Assembly (NCBI RefSeq): GCF_002005225.1
Contig: NZ_CP019724.1
Span: 7,792,001-7,856,000, forward strand
Direction of reading: 5' to 3'
DNA from: Streptomyces pactum
Lineage (GTDB): Bacteria > Actinomycetota > Actinomycetes > Streptomycetales > Streptomycetaceae
DNA: 64,000 bases
How positions within the stretch are numbered: the first letter of the stretch is position 1; each line of letters begins with the position of its first letter. The notes below the pieces were generated by a model, which had not been told where the DNA came from, did no database searches, and saw nothing but the letters and a program-made list of their open reading frames with translations. Made by a program: the position numbers and the translations under genes. Shown one piece after another: positions 44,618 through 53,772 of the stretch.

Positions 44618-45253
44618 TCAGGCCGGTGATCCCGTCCGTCGGTCGAGCACGTCCTTCGTCACGGCGTCGACCAGGTACGTCTGCGTGTCGTCCCGCCGCA
44701 CGGTGGTGACCTCCACCCGCCACACGGCCTCGTGCCGCCGGTCCCACTCCAGCCGGATGCCGCTCACCTTGCCGAACTCCGGGCCCTTCACCTGCTCGAC
44801 CGCCGCCTCGGGCAGCACCTTCGCCGAGGCGACCAGGGTGGCGACCCGCTCCTTGTCCGCGGCCGACTGCCCGTCCGGTACGGCGGTGCCCAGGAGCCGC
44901 CCGTGCACGGCCTCGACACGGACCGCGTGCAGGGTCCCGTCCCGGGCGGCGACCCGGGTGTACCAGACGGGCCGCGGGTCGGACACCCGGCGCAGCGTCA
45001 CCGAGACCAGGCGGCTGCCGGGGACCTCGTCCAGCGCCATGCGGACGGCCCGCTCGTAGGGCGCCTCGACCTGCGGCAGTACCTCCGGGTGGGGCGAGGG
45101 CGGCGGGCCCTCGCACGCGGCCCCCGTGGCGAGCAGCGCGCCCGCCACGGCGAGCGCGGACACACCGGTACCGCGGACCGGGCGGGTACCGCGGGCACGG
45201 CGGGTACTGCGGGCACGGCGCCGGTCCGTGGTGCTGGTGAGCGGGCCTGTCAT
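44618..45253 (-). CDS. Exported protein of unknown function, PepSY-like
   Basis: A 211-residue protein with ATG 45253. An Arg-rich N-terminus precedes a hydrophobic segment ending ATGAAC; this could be a signal peptide with an atypical lipobox. The mature part has two similar blocks (RAVRMALDEVPGSRLVSVTLRR ... and AKVLPEAAVEQVKG ... YLVDAVTKDVLDRR) that look like PepSY-type beta/alpha units. Function unknown. It precedes the BrkB-family gene on the same strand in map order but is transcribed after it. Confidence 0.65.
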   Translation of the reverse strand: MTGPLTSTTDRRRARSTRRARGTRPVRGTGVSALAVAGALLATGAACEGPPPSPHPEVLPQVEAPYERAVRMALDEVPGSRLVSVTLRRVSDPRPVWYTRVAARDGTLHAVRVEAVHGRLLGTAVPDGQSAADKERVATLVASAKVLPEAAVEQVKGPEFGKVSGIRLEWDRRHEAVWRVEVTTVRRDDTQTYLVDAVTKDVLDRRTGSPA

Positions 45254-45322
45254 GGGTTGTCCGCCTTCCTGAAAGGGGAGGTGGTGGGGGAGGGGGACGA
45301 CGGCCGACGGCGGCGAAGCGGG

Positions 45323-46120
45323 TCACTCGCGGTCGATGTTGCGTGTCCACCAGTGGTGCTCGCAGAACCAGTGGCCGACCATCGCGCCGCCGAAGACGAC
45401 GAACCCGACCCCGATCAGCCAGGACTCCACCACCAGCACGATGCCGACCGTGCCGTAACTGATCGCGTTGTCGAGGATGAGCGGCGTGAACACGAGGTAC
45501 GAGAAGCCGCGCAGGCCGATCAGGCCCACCATCGTCGCGATCGCCCCCGGCAGCAGGTCACGCCAGCGGACCTGGCTGCCCAGCAGGAAGTGCTGCCCCC
45601 ACCAGAAGAACAGCATCCCCGTGGCCGTGGACAGCACGATCCGCACCGATCCGTGCAGTGCGGTCCGCGTCTGCACCTCCTGGTAGAGGTAGGCGGTCAG
45701 CATGAGCACCCAGGTCATCTGGCGCCACACGCGGTGCCACGGTCCGGAGGGCAGTTCCCAGATGCGTTCGTAGCCGTTCTGCACGCTCGCCGCGAAGGAC
45801 ACGCCGAACACGGCGAGCGCGATACCGCCCCACACGCTCGTGGTGCCGACGATCTTGGGCGGCGGACTGATGATGTCGGTCAGCACGCGGGCGGACCGGC
45901 CGGACAGCCCCATGCCGTCGGCCAGCCAGGAGGCGAACCCGCCGCGCCCCAGGGGGTCGAAGGCGGCCACCACGATCAGCAGCGGCGCCAGCGTGACCAG
46001 GGCGAGCGTGGCGAACCCCATGGCCCGGTGCATCAGCTCCAGGTCCCGGCCGCGCCGCACGAGGGCGGACGCGGCCAGCCGGTCCCACACACGGTGGAAC
46101 GGCTGCCGGAAGCGGTTCAC
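45323..46120 (-). CDS. YihY/BrkB-family membrane protein
   Basis: A 265-residue integral membrane protein. GTG 46120 has GAGGAG seven bases upstream. Six hydrophobic segments are visible, with LAPLLIVVAAFDPLGRGG, GGIALAVFGVSFAASVQNGYERIWELP and the FFWWGQHFLLG region typical of the YihY (formerly RNase BN/BrkB) family. The molecular function of the family is not settled. The C-terminus is cytosolic and His/Trp-rich. Confidence 0.78.
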   Translation of the reverse strand: MNRFRQPFHRVWDRLAASALVRRGRDLELMHRAMGFATLALVTLAPLLIVVAAFDPLGRGGFASWLADGMGLSGRSARVLTDIISPPPKIVGTTSVWGGIALAVFGVSFAASVQNGYERIWELPSGPWHRVWRQMTWVLMLTAYLYQEVQTRTALHGSVRIVLSTATGMLFFWWGQHFLLGSQVRWRDLLPGAIATMVGLIGLRGFSYLVFTPLILDNAISYGTVGIVLVVESWLIGVGFVVFGGAMVGHWFCEHHWWTRNIDRE

Positions 46121-46202
46121 GGGATGCTCCTCGGGCGGTCCCCTCGATGGCTCGCGGATGCGGAACTGAGTGACCCGTGGGCGGACCGGACAAACGTGGC
46201 GC

Positions 46203-46294
46203 CACCCGGACGCCTGCCACGCGAACGCCCGCCACTCGAACGCCCGCCCCACCCGGACGCCCGCCACCCGGACGCCCGCCACCCGGACGCCGGC
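46203..46294. repeat. Six-copy 15-bp tandem repeat in a divergent promoter region
   Basis: Units of 15 bp (CACCCGGACGCCCGC and close variants) are repeated six times, with a two-base insertion after the third. The last three are nearly identical. The array lies between the BrkB gene and the glucose dehydrogenase gene. Confidence 0.88.
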
Positions 46295-46372
46295 CTGCCC
46301 CGGACGGCGTTCGCATGGCCCGGAGGATGCGGGGAACCGGCTCCGGGAAGGCGAGCCGAGAGGATGAGCATC

Positions 46373-47434
46373 ATGCGCGCACTGACCGTCCACCCCGGCC
46401 GGGACGGCTCGCTCGGGGTGGAGGAGGCCGGGGAGCCGAAACCGGCCACCGGTGAGCTCCTGGTCCGCGGAGTGGCCCTGGGGGTCTGCGGCACCGACCG
46501 GGAGATCGCCTCCGGCGCGTACGGCCAGGCCCCGCCGGGCCACGCCCGGCTGATCCTCGGCCACGAGTCCCTCGGGCGCGTCGCCGAGGCGCCGCCCGGC
46601 AGCGGATTCTCCGTCGGCGACCTGGTGGCCGGTGTGGTGCGGCGCCCCGACCCGGAGCCCTGCGGTGCCTGCGCGCACGGCGAGTTCGACATGTGCCGCA
46701 ACGGCCGCTACCGCGAACGCGGCATCAAGGAACTCGACGGGTACGGCGCCGAGCTCTGGTGCCTCGAGACCGACTACGCCGTGCGCGTCGACGCGGGGCT
46801 GGGCCTCGCGGGTGTGCTCATGGAACCGGCCAGCGTGGTGGCCAAGGCCTGGGAACAGATCGAGAGGGTGGGGGCCAGAGCCTGGTTCGAGCCCCGCCGC
46901 GTACTGGTGACCGGGGCCGGCCCCATCGGTCTCCTCGCCGCGCTGCTCGGCCGGCAGCGCGGCCTCGACGTCCACGTCCTGGACCGGGTCACGGACGGGC
47001 CCAAGCCGGACCTCGTACGCGCCCTCGGAGCCACCTACCACAGCGGCACGGCCGACGACGTGTTCGCCGCCGTACGCCCGGACGTGGTGGTCGAGGCCAC
47101 CGGGGCCGGCCGGCTGGTGTTCGACGCGATGCGCGGGACGGCGGCGTACGGCATCGTCTGCCTGACCGGCGTCTCGCCCGCCGGGCGGAGCCTGACCGTC
47201 GACGCGGGCACGGTGAACCGCGACATCGTGCTGGAGAACGACGTCGTGGTGGGCTCCGTCAACGCCAACCTCCGACACTTCCGGCAGGCCGCCGACGCCC
47301 TGGCCAGGGCCGACCGGGACTGGCTGCACCGGCTCCTCACCCGCCGCGTGCCGCTGGAAGACGCGACACGGGCGTTCGAGCGGAGCGCCGACGACATCAA
47401 GACCGTGATCATGCTGGAGGACGGCGCGCACTGA
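46373..47434 (+). CDS. Zinc-dependent glucose/aldose 1-dehydrogenase
   Basis: A 353-residue medium-chain dehydrogenase. ATG 46373 is preferred to ATG 46364 because GAGAGGA then has proper spacing. Catalytic zinc ligands lie in GVCGTDRE (Cys) and LILGHESLG (His, Glu); a structural-zinc-like region is PEPCGACAHGEFDMCRNGRY. RRVLVTGAGPIGLLAALLGRQRG is the NAD(P) fold. The overall pattern, including EPASVVAKAWEQIER, resembles the archaeal/actinobacterial glucose 1-dehydrogenases that give gluconolactone. The next gene, 31 bp on, encodes a possible sugar-acid dehydratase. Confidence 0.82.
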   Translation: MRALTVHPGRDGSLGVEEAGEPKPATGELLVRGVALGVCGTDREIASGAYGQAPPGHARLILGHESLGRVAEAPPGSGFSVGDLVAGVVRRPDPEPCGACAHGEFDMCRNGRYRERGIKELDGYGAELWCLETDYAVRVDAGLGLAGVLMEPASVVAKAWEQIERVGARAWFEPRRVLVTGAGPIGLLAALLGRQRGLDVHVLDRVTDGPKPDLVRALGATYHSGTADDVFAAVRPDVVVEATGAGRLVFDAMRGTAAYGIVCLTGVSPAGRSLTVDAGTVNRDIVLENDVVVGSVNANLRHFRQAADALARADRDWLHRLLTRRVPLEDATRAFERSADDIKTVIMLEDGAH

Positions 47435-47465
47435 CCGCTCGCCGGACGAGCCGAGGGAGTACACG

Positions 47466-48620
47466 ATGACGCCGGCAGCCGGATCCGACGCGAGGGCGCT
47501 GGACGAGTGCACGGTCGACGCGGTCGACGTCCACGCCTTCGAGGTCCCCACCGACGGCCCGGGCGGCCGGGAACAGGACGGCACCCTGGAGTGGGACTCC
47601 ACGACCGTGGTCCTGGTGCGGGTGCACGCCGGCGGCGAAACCGGCCTCGGCTACACCTACGGCGACGTGTCCGTGGCGTCCTTCGCGCACTCCGTGCTGG
47701 CGCCCGTGATCGAGGGCGGGCCGGTCTCCTCGCCGCCGTCGCGGTGGGAGCGGATGGGGGCGCGGATGCGCAATGCCGGCCGCCCCGGCGCCGGGGCGAT
47801 GGCCCTGTCCGCCGTCGACGTGGCGCTGTGGGACCTCAAGGCGAGACTGCTCGGCCTTCCCCTGGTCCACCTCCTGCCGGCCCACCACGACCGGGTGCCG
47901 GTCTACGGCAGCGGCGGCTTCACCAACTACTCCCTGGACCGCCTCACCGGGCAGCTCACCGGATGGGTCGAGCAGGGCGTCCCGCGCGTGAAACTGAAGA
48001 CCTCGCGGGATCCGGACGCCGACGCGCGGCGCCTGACCGCCGTACGCCGGGCCGTCGGCGACGGGGTGGAGCTGTTCACCGACGCCAACGGGGCGCTGGG
48101 CCGCAAGGAGGCCCTGTACTGGGCGCACAGGTTCCACGACGAGTGGGACGTGCGCTGGTTCGAGGAGCCCGTGAGCTCCGCGGACCTGGAGGGACTGCGC
48201 ATGCTGCGCGATCGGGGACCGGCCCGACTGGAGATCGCGGCGGGGGAGTACGCCTTCACCGCCCAGGACTTCGCCAACCTCGTCGACGGACCGGCCGTGG
48301 ACTGCCTGCAGGCCGACGTCACCCGGTGCGGCGGCATCACCGGCGTGCTGGAGGTCGCCGGTCTGTCCGGCGTCCGGCACCTGGACCTGTCGGCGCACTG
48401 CGCCCCAGCGGTGTCCGCCCACGCCTTCTGCGCCGTGCGCCGGCTGCGCCACCTGGAGTACTTCCACGACCACGTGCGCGTCGAACGGCTGCTGTTCGAC
48501 GGCACCCTGTCGCCCGACGACGGAGCCCTGCGCCCCGACACCGGCCGGCCGGGACTCGGCCTGGACGTCAGGTGGGCCGACGCGGAGCCGTACCGCGTGT
48601 ACGGCACCCGCCCGGCCTGA
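47466..48620 (+). CDS. Enolase-superfamily (mandelate racemase type) probable sugar-acid dehydratase
   Basis: A 384-residue protein with GAGGGAG before ATG 47466. The capping domain covers about 15-145, then the barrel: catalytic Lys in KLK (176-178), metal ligands Asp206 (FTDANG), Glu233 (FEEP) and Glu261 (AAGEYAF), and His311 (SAHCAP). These features place it with mandelate-racemase-type dehydratases rather than enolase itself. Coupled to an aldose dehydrogenase, it could dehydrate an aldonate to a 2-keto-3-deoxy acid. The exact sugar is not determined. Confidence 0.82.
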   Translation: MTPAAGSDARALDECTVDAVDVHAFEVPTDGPGGREQDGTLEWDSTTVVLVRVHAGGETGLGYTYGDVSVASFAHSVLAPVIEGGPVSSPPSRWERMGARMRNAGRPGAGAMALSAVDVALWDLKARLLGLPLVHLLPAHHDRVPVYGSGGFTNYSLDRLTGQLTGWVEQGVPRVKLKTSRDPDADARRLTAVRRAVGDGVELFTDANGALGRKEALYWAHRFHDEWDVRWFEEPVSSADLEGLRMLRDRGPARLEIAAGEYAFTAQDFANLVDGPAVDCLQADVTRCGGITGVLEVAGLSGVRHLDLSAHCAPAVSAHAFCAVRRLRHLEYFHDHVRVERLLFDGTLSPDDGALRPDTGRPGLGLDVRWADAEPYRVYGTRPA

Positions 48621-48674
48621 CCACGACCGGGAAACGGGCCCGCGACGGGCTCACGGGGTCCGCCCGCGAGGGGC

Positions 48675-49085
48675 TCAGGGGTCCATGCGCTGCTGCTCGC
48701 GCATGCGCTCGTTGTGCCAGGCGATGGCGGCGCGTATCTGCGGCTCCTGGAGGCCGGTCCGGCAGCCGAGCTGGTCCATGGAGAGCGCCGGCGGGCCCGT
48801 GGTCAGGGCGCGGGTGAGTTTCGCCGCCCACAGCTCCTCGTCCACGAACGGCCGGTGCGCGTAACCGTCCTTGATCACGTCGAAGTGGTCGTCGCAGCAC
48901 GCGGTGATGAGCCGCAGCCCGTCGAACCACTCGTTGGTGGTGTGGGCCGCGGAGGAGTCCGGCACGTAACCGCTCACGGCCTCGTCCTCGGGGAAGACCC
49001 TGGCGCACAGGTCGCACAGGTCGCACAGTTCCATGGGGACCGGCTTCGCGGTCCGGCGGTCCTTCCTGCCCTTGCGCTTCCACAT
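48675..49085 (-). CDS. Small soluble protein with Cys-rich N-terminus
   Basis: A 136-residue protein with ATG 49085. A basic start (MWKRKGRKDRR) is followed by ELCDLCDLCARVF, a three-cysteine cluster, and later CCDDHFDVIKDGYAHRPFVDEELW, giving a likely metal site of Cys and His. The C-terminal half is helical. Conserved in streptomycetes as far as I recall, without known function. Confidence 0.6.
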   Translation of the reverse strand: MWKRKGRKDRRTAKPVPMELCDLCDLCARVFPEDEAVSGYVPDSSAAHTTNEWFDGLRLITACCDDHFDVIKDGYAHRPFVDEELWAAKLTRALTTGPPALSMDQLGCRTGLQEPQIRAAIAWHNERMREQQRMDP

Positions 49086-49121
49086 GGCGACTCCCGGGGA
49101 TCGGTGTCCGGAATGCCGGAG

Positions 49122-49460
49122 TTACCCGCAGGGCGGGGAGCAAACGCCCCGCGGGTGAGGGGATCGTCGTGGTCCCGTGGTCGGGGTGACCCGCACGGGC
49201 AACTCGGTCAGCCCTCGCAGCCAGGGCGAGGGGCGACGGGTGGGGGACCCGGCGGGCACGGCCGGGTCGATGTCCGGCAGCCGGTCGACGACGGCCTCGA
49301 CGCCCGTGCGCGCGATGACCTCGGCGACCTCCTGCGCGGGGAAGGGGCAGCGGTGCTCGCCGTGGCCGAAGGAGAAGTGCGCGTTGTCGACGCCGGTGAG
49401 CCCGGAGCCGTCGGTGCGTACGCGCGGGTCACGACGGCCGCGGGGGCCTCGGTCGTTCCG
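49122..49460 (-). pseudogene. C-terminal remnant of a CvnE-like cytochrome P450
   Basis: The minus-strand frame reads RDPRVRTDGSG, then HFSFGHGEHRCPFPAQEV with the haem-ligating Cys in GHGEHRC, then the usual P450 tail ending SPWLRGLTELPVRVTP and a stop at 49122-49124. An in-frame stop at 49461 ends the frame on the upstream side and no start codon lies within it. All helices A-K are missing. The haem-loop sequence is of the kind found in P450s of Streptomyces conservons (CvnE), but no cvnABCD genes are present. Confidence 0.75.
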
Positions 49461-49513
49461 TCACTGCTCGTTCAGGAACAGTGCGCTGCCCCTGAACCCC
49501 GCCCGGCAGGGCG

Positions 49514-50836
49514 TCACAGGCGCTCGTTGGCCACATCGTCCTCATTGGGAGTGCTCCCGGTCCGCCGACGGCGGTGGGCCTGGAGCAGCCGCAGTCGGTC
49601 GAGGTGGGAGATCACGGGTGAGGCCGTCACCCCGTGCAGCACGACCGAGCCGAGGACGGTGAAGGCCACCACGGCCCACAGTTCCCCGGCCGGGACGTGG
49701 AATCCCTCCGAGCCGAGCGCGTGGGCGAGGTAGAACAGCGAGCCGATGCCGCGGATGCCGAAGAAGGCGGTCACCAGACGCTCCCGGCGGCCGGCGGCCG
49801 TGCCGAACTGCGCGACCCAGCCGGCCAGCGGCCGGGCGACGAGCAGCAGGAGCAGACCGACGGCCGCGCCCTGCCAGGTCAGGTCGGCCAGGGCACCCTG
49901 CGCGACACAGACGCCCAGTAGAAACAGGAGCCCGGCGGTCAGCAGCCGTTCGACCTGCTCGACGAAGTCGTGGAGCACGGTGTGGTAGCCGTGGTCGCGT
50001 TCGGCGGCGCGGATGCGGCAGGCGGTGACGAAGACAGCCAGGAAGCCGTAGCCGTGCGCGAGTTCGGTGATGCCGTAGGAGAGGAACGTGGCGCCCAGGG
50101 CGACGAAGCCCTCCCGGTGCTCGGACAGGCGCACCGACGCCCGGCCGGCGCGGAAGAAGAGCCAGCCGAGCAGCTTGCCGACGGCCAGGCCGGCCAGTAC
50201 GCCGATCCCGCACCTGTACAGCACGTCGACCAGCAGCCAGTGCCCGACCCACCCGCCGGACAGGCCCGTGCCCGCCGCCGCGGTCAGCGCGATCGCCGCC
50301 ATGACGACGGGGAAGGCGAGGCCGTCGTTGAGGCCGGCCTCGCTGGTGAGCGCGAAGCGCACCTCGTCCTCGTCGTGCTCGGAGTCGGTGGGCGCGCCCA
50401 CCCGCACCTCGGAGGCGAGCACCGGATCGGTGGGCGCGAGCACGGCCGCGAGCAGCAGCGCGGCGGCCGGCGGCCAGTCCAGCAGCCACCAGGTGAGGAG
50501 CCCCGTCGCCGCGATGGTCAGCGGCATGGTGATGCCGATCAGGCGCCACGGAGCACGCCAGCGGCGCAGCCCGAGGGGACGGTTCAACGCGAGCCCGGCA
50601 CCCATCAGGGAGACGATGACGCAGATCTCGGTGAGATGCTCCACCCACACCCGGTCGCGCACCAGGTCGATCTCCGGAAGCGGCGTGGGCAGCAGTTGCA
50701 GCACGGCACCGCAGGCCAGGAAGACCAGGGGCATGGACAGTGGCCGTCCGGCCACCAGCCGGGGGAGGACGGCGGCCGCGAGCGCACCCGCCCCGAGCAC
50801 GGTGAAGAGGAAGTCAGCCAAGGTCATCGCTGACAT
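49514..50836 (-). CDS. CPA1-type sodium/proton antiporter
   Basis: A 440-residue membrane protein with about 12 helices. The ion-binding motif is LAPTDPVLASEV near 133-144, followed by TSEAGLNDGLAFP (Asp of the ND motif), both typical of NhaP/CPA1 exchangers. FFGIRGIGSLFYLAHAL near 355 is the conserved Arg-containing helix. A short cytosolic tail follows. It should exchange Na+ or K+ for H+. A second ATG nine bases downstream is equally possible, as neither has a clear ribosome site. Confidence 0.9.
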   Translation of the reverse strand: MSAMTLADFLFTVLGAGALAAAVLPRLVAGRPLSMPLVFLACGAVLQLLPTPLPEIDLVRDRVWVEHLTEICVIVSLMGAGLALNRPLGLRRWRAPWRLIGITMPLTIAATGLLTWWLLDWPPAAALLLAAVLAPTDPVLASEVRVGAPTDSEHDEDEVRFALTSEAGLNDGLAFPVVMAAIALTAAAGTGLSGGWVGHWLLVDVLYRCGIGVLAGLAVGKLLGWLFFRAGRASVRLSEHREGFVALGATFLSYGITELAHGYGFLAVFVTACRIRAAERDHGYHTVLHDFVEQVERLLTAGLLFLLGVCVAQGALADLTWQGAAVGLLLLLVARPLAGWVAQFGTAAGRRERLVTAFFGIRGIGSLFYLAHALGSEGFHVPAGELWAVVAFTVLGSVVLHGVTASPVISHLDRLRLLQAHRRRRTGSTPNEDDVANERL

Positions 50837-50905
50837 GTGCCCGCCGACGCGGAACTGTACGCCAGCCGCTCGGTCGAATTCCGGACGGGGCTGCGCCCGC
50901 GGCGC

Positions 50906-51598
50906 TCACGGCAGACCACCCTGCTCGCAGACCCGGCGGGCGAGGTCGCGCAGTTTGACGTTGTGGTCCTGCGAGTACCGGCGCAGCGTCGCGAAGGCCT
51001 GGTCCTCGGTGAGCCGGTGGCTGCCCATGAGGATGCCCATGGCCTCGCCGATGGTGTGCCGGGTGCCGATGGCCTCCTGCAACTGGGCGTGCGTACGGGC
51101 ACTGGAGAAGGCGACCGCGGCGTGGGAGGCCAGCAGCCAGCCGGCCGTCTCGTCGGCCTCCCTGAACGCGCCGGGCCGGTACGAGTAGAGGTTCAGCGCC
51201 CCGAGGTCCTCTTCCTCGGTGAACAGCAGGAAGCCCATCATGCTGCCCAGGCCCAGCTTGCGTGCCTCGGGCACGTACCTCGGCCAGCGCCGTGCCTCGT
51301 CCGTGAAGTCGGCGATCCGGAACTGCCGCTGCCCCTCGGAGGTGCGAGCGGCGTCGAAACAAGGCCCTTCCCCGACGCGTCCCTGCAACGCGTCGCTGTC
51401 GACGACCACCTGGTCGGTGGGGGCCAGGGACGTCACCCGTTCGCCGCGCAGGATGAGGATGCCGGCGGCGTCGCAGCCCTCGACCAGTTCCTTGGCCGAA
51501 CCGGTGATCCGCTCGAGCGTGTCGTTCACCGATTCCTGGGCCAGCAGATCGCGTGCCAGCGACGCCATCTGCTGTGCGAACCCACGCCAGTCCTCCAT
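50906..51598 (-). CDS. GAF-ANTAR regulatory protein
   Basis: A 230-residue protein with GGAGGAA before ATG 51598. The GAF domain covers about 10-155 (GCDAAGILILRGERVTSLAPTDQ), and the C-terminal ANTAR domain covers about 165-225 (LQEAIGTRHTIGEAMGILMGSHRLTEDQAFATLRRYSQ). ANTAR domains bind paired hairpins in RNA and prevent termination. The signal sensed by GAF is unknown. No paired hairpin target is obvious nearby. Confidence 0.9.
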   Translation of the reverse strand: MEDWRGFAQQMASLARDLLAQESVNDTLERITGSAKELVEGCDAAGILILRGERVTSLAPTDQVVVDSDALQGRVGEGPCFDAARTSEGQRQFRIADFTDEARRWPRYVPEARKLGLGSMMGFLLFTEEEDLGALNLYSYRPGAFREADETAGWLLASHAAVAFSSARTHAQLQEAIGTRHTIGEAMGILMGSHRLTEDQAFATLRRYSQDHNVKLRDLARRVCEQGGLP

Positions 51599-51767
51599 GC
51601 CGATTCCTCCTCGCTCGCCGCACGGGTGCCCCGGGAGTGATCGGACACAACAGGGGGATCGGAAACGTACCGCGTCCTGCCCCGCGCTCCGTCCGAAAGC
51701 CCGGTCCGCCGGTGAGGGCACCGGTGGCGGCCTCACCGGTGCCCTCACCCACGCCGCCGCGCACACC

Positions 51768-52412
51768 TCAGCGCCGGATGAGACCGAGGGCGGCGGCGGT
51801 GGCGACCGCGGCGGTGCGGGAGTCCACGCCCAGCTTGGTGTAGACGCGGGCCAGGTGGGACTTGACCGTGCCCTCGGTCAGGTGCAGCCGTTCGGCGATG
51901 TGCTGGTTGGACAGGCCCTCGGCGACCAGGGCGAGGACCTCGGTCTCGCGCCGGGTCAGCGAGGTGCGCGGCTCACGCAGGCGGGTCATCAGCCGGTCCG
52001 CGACCGTGGGCGCGAGCGCGGTCCGGCCGGCCGCCGCGGTGCGCACCGCGGCGGCGAGGTCCTCGGGCGGCGCGTCCTTGAGGAGGTAACCGGTGGCACC
52101 GGCCTCGATGGCGGGCAGCGTGTCGGCGTCGGTGTCGTAGGTCGTGACGATCAGTACGCGCGGCGCCCCCGGCCGTGCGGTGATAGCGGCCGTGGCCTCC
52201 GCGCCGTTCATGCCCCTGCCGAACTGCAGGTCCATCAGGACGACGTCGATGTCGCCCCGCCCGGCCCGCTCGACGGCCTCCTCGGCGGTCGCGGCCTCGG
52301 CGGCCACCGTGATGCCCTCCTCGGTCTCCAGCACCGCGCGCAGTCCCGCACGGACGACGGGGTGGTCGTCGGCGAGCAGCAGACGGATCGGCGCCGGGGC
52401 GGCCCCGGTCAC
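51768..52412 (-). CDS. NarL/LuxR-type response regulator
   Basis: A 214-residue regulator. The receiver domain (10-125) has the acidic pair DD (15-16) and phospho-acceptor Asp61 in VVLMDLQFG. The LuxR helix-turn-helix lies at about 150-210 (LTRRETEVLALVAEGLSNQHIAERLHLTEGTVKSHLARVYTKLGV). The GTG start at 52412 overlaps the end of the kinase gene by GTGA. It likely controls the divergent ABC exporter, as is usual for this gene arrangement. Confidence 0.93.
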   Translation of the reverse strand: MTGAAPAPIRLLLADDHPVVRAGLRAVLETEEGITVAAEAATAEEAVERAGRGDIDVVLMDLQFGRGMNGAEATAAITARPGAPRVLIVTTYDTDADTLPAIEAGATGYLLKDAPPEDLAAAVRTAAAGRTALAPTVADRLMTRLREPRTSLTRRETEVLALVAEGLSNQHIAERLHLTEGTVKSHLARVYTKLGVDSRTAAVATAAALGLIRR

Positions 52413-53637
52413 GGCTGGGCGTCGCGATCGTCGGTGTCGCGCGGGGGCGCGCACGGGGGAGCGGGGGCGAGTGGGAGCCGAGCGACCAGCGCGGTACCGC
52501 GTCCGGGGGCGGACTCGACGGTGAGCGTGCCGCCCAGGGCGTGCGTACGGGCCCGCATGGCGGCCAGTCCGAAGCCACCGCCCTCCGGCCCGGGGGCGGG
52601 AACGGAGCCGGGATCGAAACCCGCCCCGTCGTCCGTGACACCGAGGGTGACGGCGTCGTCGAGGTAGGCCAGGGTCACCTCGGCGCTCGTGGCGTGGGCG
52701 TGTCCGACGGTGTTGGCCAGCGCGGACTGGGCGACGCGCAGCAGGGCGACCTCCTGTGCGGTGGACAGCGGGCGGGTCCGGCCGGCGACGCGGAACCGGA
52801 CGTCGAGTCGGTGCCGGTCGCCGGTGGTGGCACAGAGCCTGTCCAGCGCGTCGGCGAGGGTCGTGTCGTCCAGGGCCGGTGGCGAGAGCGCGGAGACGAA
52901 CCGACGGGCCTCGGCGAGGTTGTCCAGCGCGGCCTGCCGGGCCTGCCCGACGTAGGTGGTCGCGGGCCCCGGCCGGTCGGGCAGGGCCCGCTCGGCGGCA
53001 CGCAGCAGCAACTGGATGCTGGACAGACCCTGGGCGAGCGTGTCGTGGATCTCCCGGGCGAGGCGCTGGCGCTCCTCCAGCACCCCCGCGGCCCGCTGGA
53101 CGTCGGCCAGGTCGGCACGGGTGACGGTGAGCTCCTCGATGAGCCGGCGCCGCTGTTCGCTCTCGCGGTAGAGCGCCTGGTAGCCCCACACCACCGCCAC
53201 GGCGACGGCGGCCCGAGCGCCGGCCCGATGGCGGTCGCCGCCGTGAAAACGCCCTGGTGGGCGGAGAACGCGGCGATCGCCGCGACCGCCGTGGCGACCA
53301 CCGCGGTCAGTCCGGCCCGGCGGGACAGCAGATGGAGCTGGACGAAGTACAGCGGGAACGCCAGCCACACACCCTCGGCCGACAGGGCCAGCAGTACGAG
53401 CCACACCGCACCGACCGCGCCCAGCCACAGCGCGGCGGCCCGGCGGGAGGCGCGGACGGCGGGGAGCGCGGGACCCACGGCGTACACCGCGCCCACCACC
53501 GCGGCCGCGGCCACCACGGCCGGCGCGTGCGGTCGGTCGCCCGCCACCGCCCGCACCGCCGCCAGGACGAGCAGGCCGGCCACGAGCAGGTGCAGGCTCC
53601 GGGCCAGGGCCCGGGTGATGGGAGTCAGTGCGTTCAC
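52409..53637 (-). pseudogene. Sensor histidine kinase (HisKA_3 type) with an apparent frameshift
   Basis: The N-terminal 138 codons from GTG 53637 encode about four to five membrane helices, ending SAHQGVFTAATAIGPALG. The continuation (VAVVWGYQALYRESEQRRRL, catalytic REIHDTLAQGLSS, and the ATPase domain with VTDDGAGFDPG and GGGFGLAAMRARTHALGG) is in a different frame. Going from one to the other needs one base to be re-read near 53205-53230, equal to a one-base deletion. Apart from this the gene is complete. It is either a recent inactivation or a sequence error. Confidence 0.8.
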
Positions 53638-53772
53638 GATCGTCCCAGCCTACGGACCGTGCCGGGGCCGGGCATCTGCCGAAAGTTGCAAGTCGGGCCG
53701 CACCCTTCGGCCCGCGAAGTCCCCGCCCAGGAGCGATGCCCGCGAGGGACTGGAGCGGCGACGGTGGACACC

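Noticed and set aside
45558..46316. Frame with repeated Val-Arg-Val-Ala-Gly units
   Set aside because: It only translates the 15-bp intergenic repeats and then runs antisense-frame through the BrkB gene.
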